Shown: piece by piece, positions 63,736-64,000 of the stretch
Layout: each line of letters starts with the position of its first letter
Position numbering within the stretch: the stretch's first letter is position 1
From: JAURVT01 sp049059935
GTDB taxonomy: Bacteria; Actinomycetota; Actinomycetes; Propionibacteriales; Nocardioidaceae
NCBI RefSeq assembly: GCF_049059935.1
Contig: NZ_JBMGQR010000005.1
Coordinates: 1 to 64,000 of the forward strand
DNA: 64,000 nucleotides
Direction: 5' to 3'
Notes under the pieces: generated by a model
What the model saw: the letters and a program-made list of their open reading frames with translations, nothing else
What the model was told of the DNA's origin: nothing
Databases searched by the model: none
Made by a program: the position numbers and the translations under genes

Positions 63736-64000
63736 CGGGCTGCTCCTTCGATCGTGGTGAGGTCGGGCAGGTCGTGCCCCATCCGGGCCGCCTTGGTCTG
63801 CAGGTAGCGCAGGTTGTCGGGCGTCGGTCGGATCGCGAGCGGCAGGCGCTCGACGACGTGGACGCCGTACGTCTCCAGCGCGCGCTCCTTGTCGGGGTTG
63901 TTGGTGAGCAGCCGCACCGAGGAGACGCCGAGGTCGCGCAGCACCTGGGCGCCGGCGGCGTAGTCGCGCGCGTCGATCGCGAAGCCGAGGTCGAGGTTCG
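63732..64000 (-). CDS. GTP cyclohydrolase II (ribA or ribBA), C-terminal part
   Basis: The frame is open at the window edge; 88 residues are visible. DYAAGAQVLRDLGVSSVRLL, then TNNPDKERALETYGVHVVER, is the typical end of GTP cyclohydrolase II. Whether the missing N-terminus carries a RibB domain cannot be seen. It overlaps ribH by ATGA, as in rib operons. Confidence 0.92.
   Translation of the reverse strand, partial: NLDLGFAIDARDYAAGAQVLRDLGVSSVRLLTNNPDKERALETYGVHVVERLPLAIRPTPDNLRYLQTKAARMGHDLPDLTTIEGAAR

Overview
The window is about 70% G+C. Its genes have strongly GC-biased third positions, many GTG starts and very tight packing. Gene content and order match high-G+C actinobacteria. The order tlyA-nadK-recN-steA-steB/mctB-pyrG-nudix-xerD-parA-scpA-scpB-rluB-cmk-der parallels the Mycobacterium tuberculosis block around Rv1694-Rv1713, and pheST, argCJBDFRGH and infC-rpmI-rplT are also shared actinobacterial blocks. 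Protein style suggests Propionibacteriales/Nocardioidaceae (Nocardioides or Aeromicrobium-like), but the genus is a guess. No 16S gene, plasmid functions, CRISPR array, intact transposase or prophage was seen.

Layout. 1-2.3 kb: end of a GH92 mannosidase, then a molybdopterin oxidoreductase and its ferredoxin-reductase-like partner. 2.3-6.6 kb: a catabolic-looking island with a UTRA/GntR regulator divergent from an operon of a betaine-type binding lipoprotein, an ornithine-cyclodeaminase homologue and a histidine-ammonia-lyase homologue lacking the Ala-Ser-Gly cofactor triad. 6.5-7.7 kb: a frameshifted GAF-EAL gene. 7.9-11.9 kb: YitT-like protein, a polytopic Ser/Thr kinase, an FHA protein and an unknown partner. 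11.9-17.1 kb: aldehyde dehydrogenase with AraC regulator, SCO6745-like protein, zinc alcohol dehydrogenase and DinB protein. 17.3-18.3 kb: a lower-G+C HNH-like gene beside tRNA-Pro.

18.4-37 kb: the conserved chromosome-biology block on the minus strand (der, cmk, tyrA, rluB, scpB, scpA, a ribbon-helix-helix protein, parA, xerD, ald, nudix, pyrG, mctB/steB, steA, recN, nadK, tlyA, a small ORF and a HAD phosphatase). 37-43 kb: a universal stress protein, a tripartite tricarboxylate transporter tctCBA and a divergent CitA/CitB-type two-component system. 43-52 kb: a complete arginine biosynthesis operon behind a double ARG-box-like operator. 52-58.8 kb: pheST, a sensor kinase, an rRNA methyltransferase, and infC-rpmI-rplT behind a leader with a strong intrinsic terminator. 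59-64 kb: ACT-GNAT fusion, lipoprotein, SseB-like and membrane proteins, then hisE-hisG, ribH and the end of ribA/ribBA.

Two genome-style features stand out. First, start and stop codons overlap in NTGA form at more than 20 junctions. CTG appears to be the start codon of xerD and of the tsnR-like gene, and ATC of infC. Second, three families of palindromic intergenic repeats sit at gene ends (27.5 and 60.5 kb; 43.0-43.2 kb; 61.6 kb). The most promising possible new system is the 2.3-6.6 kb locus, which I propose, as inference, degrades a betaine-like (trimethylammonium) amino acid such as a histidine betaine.
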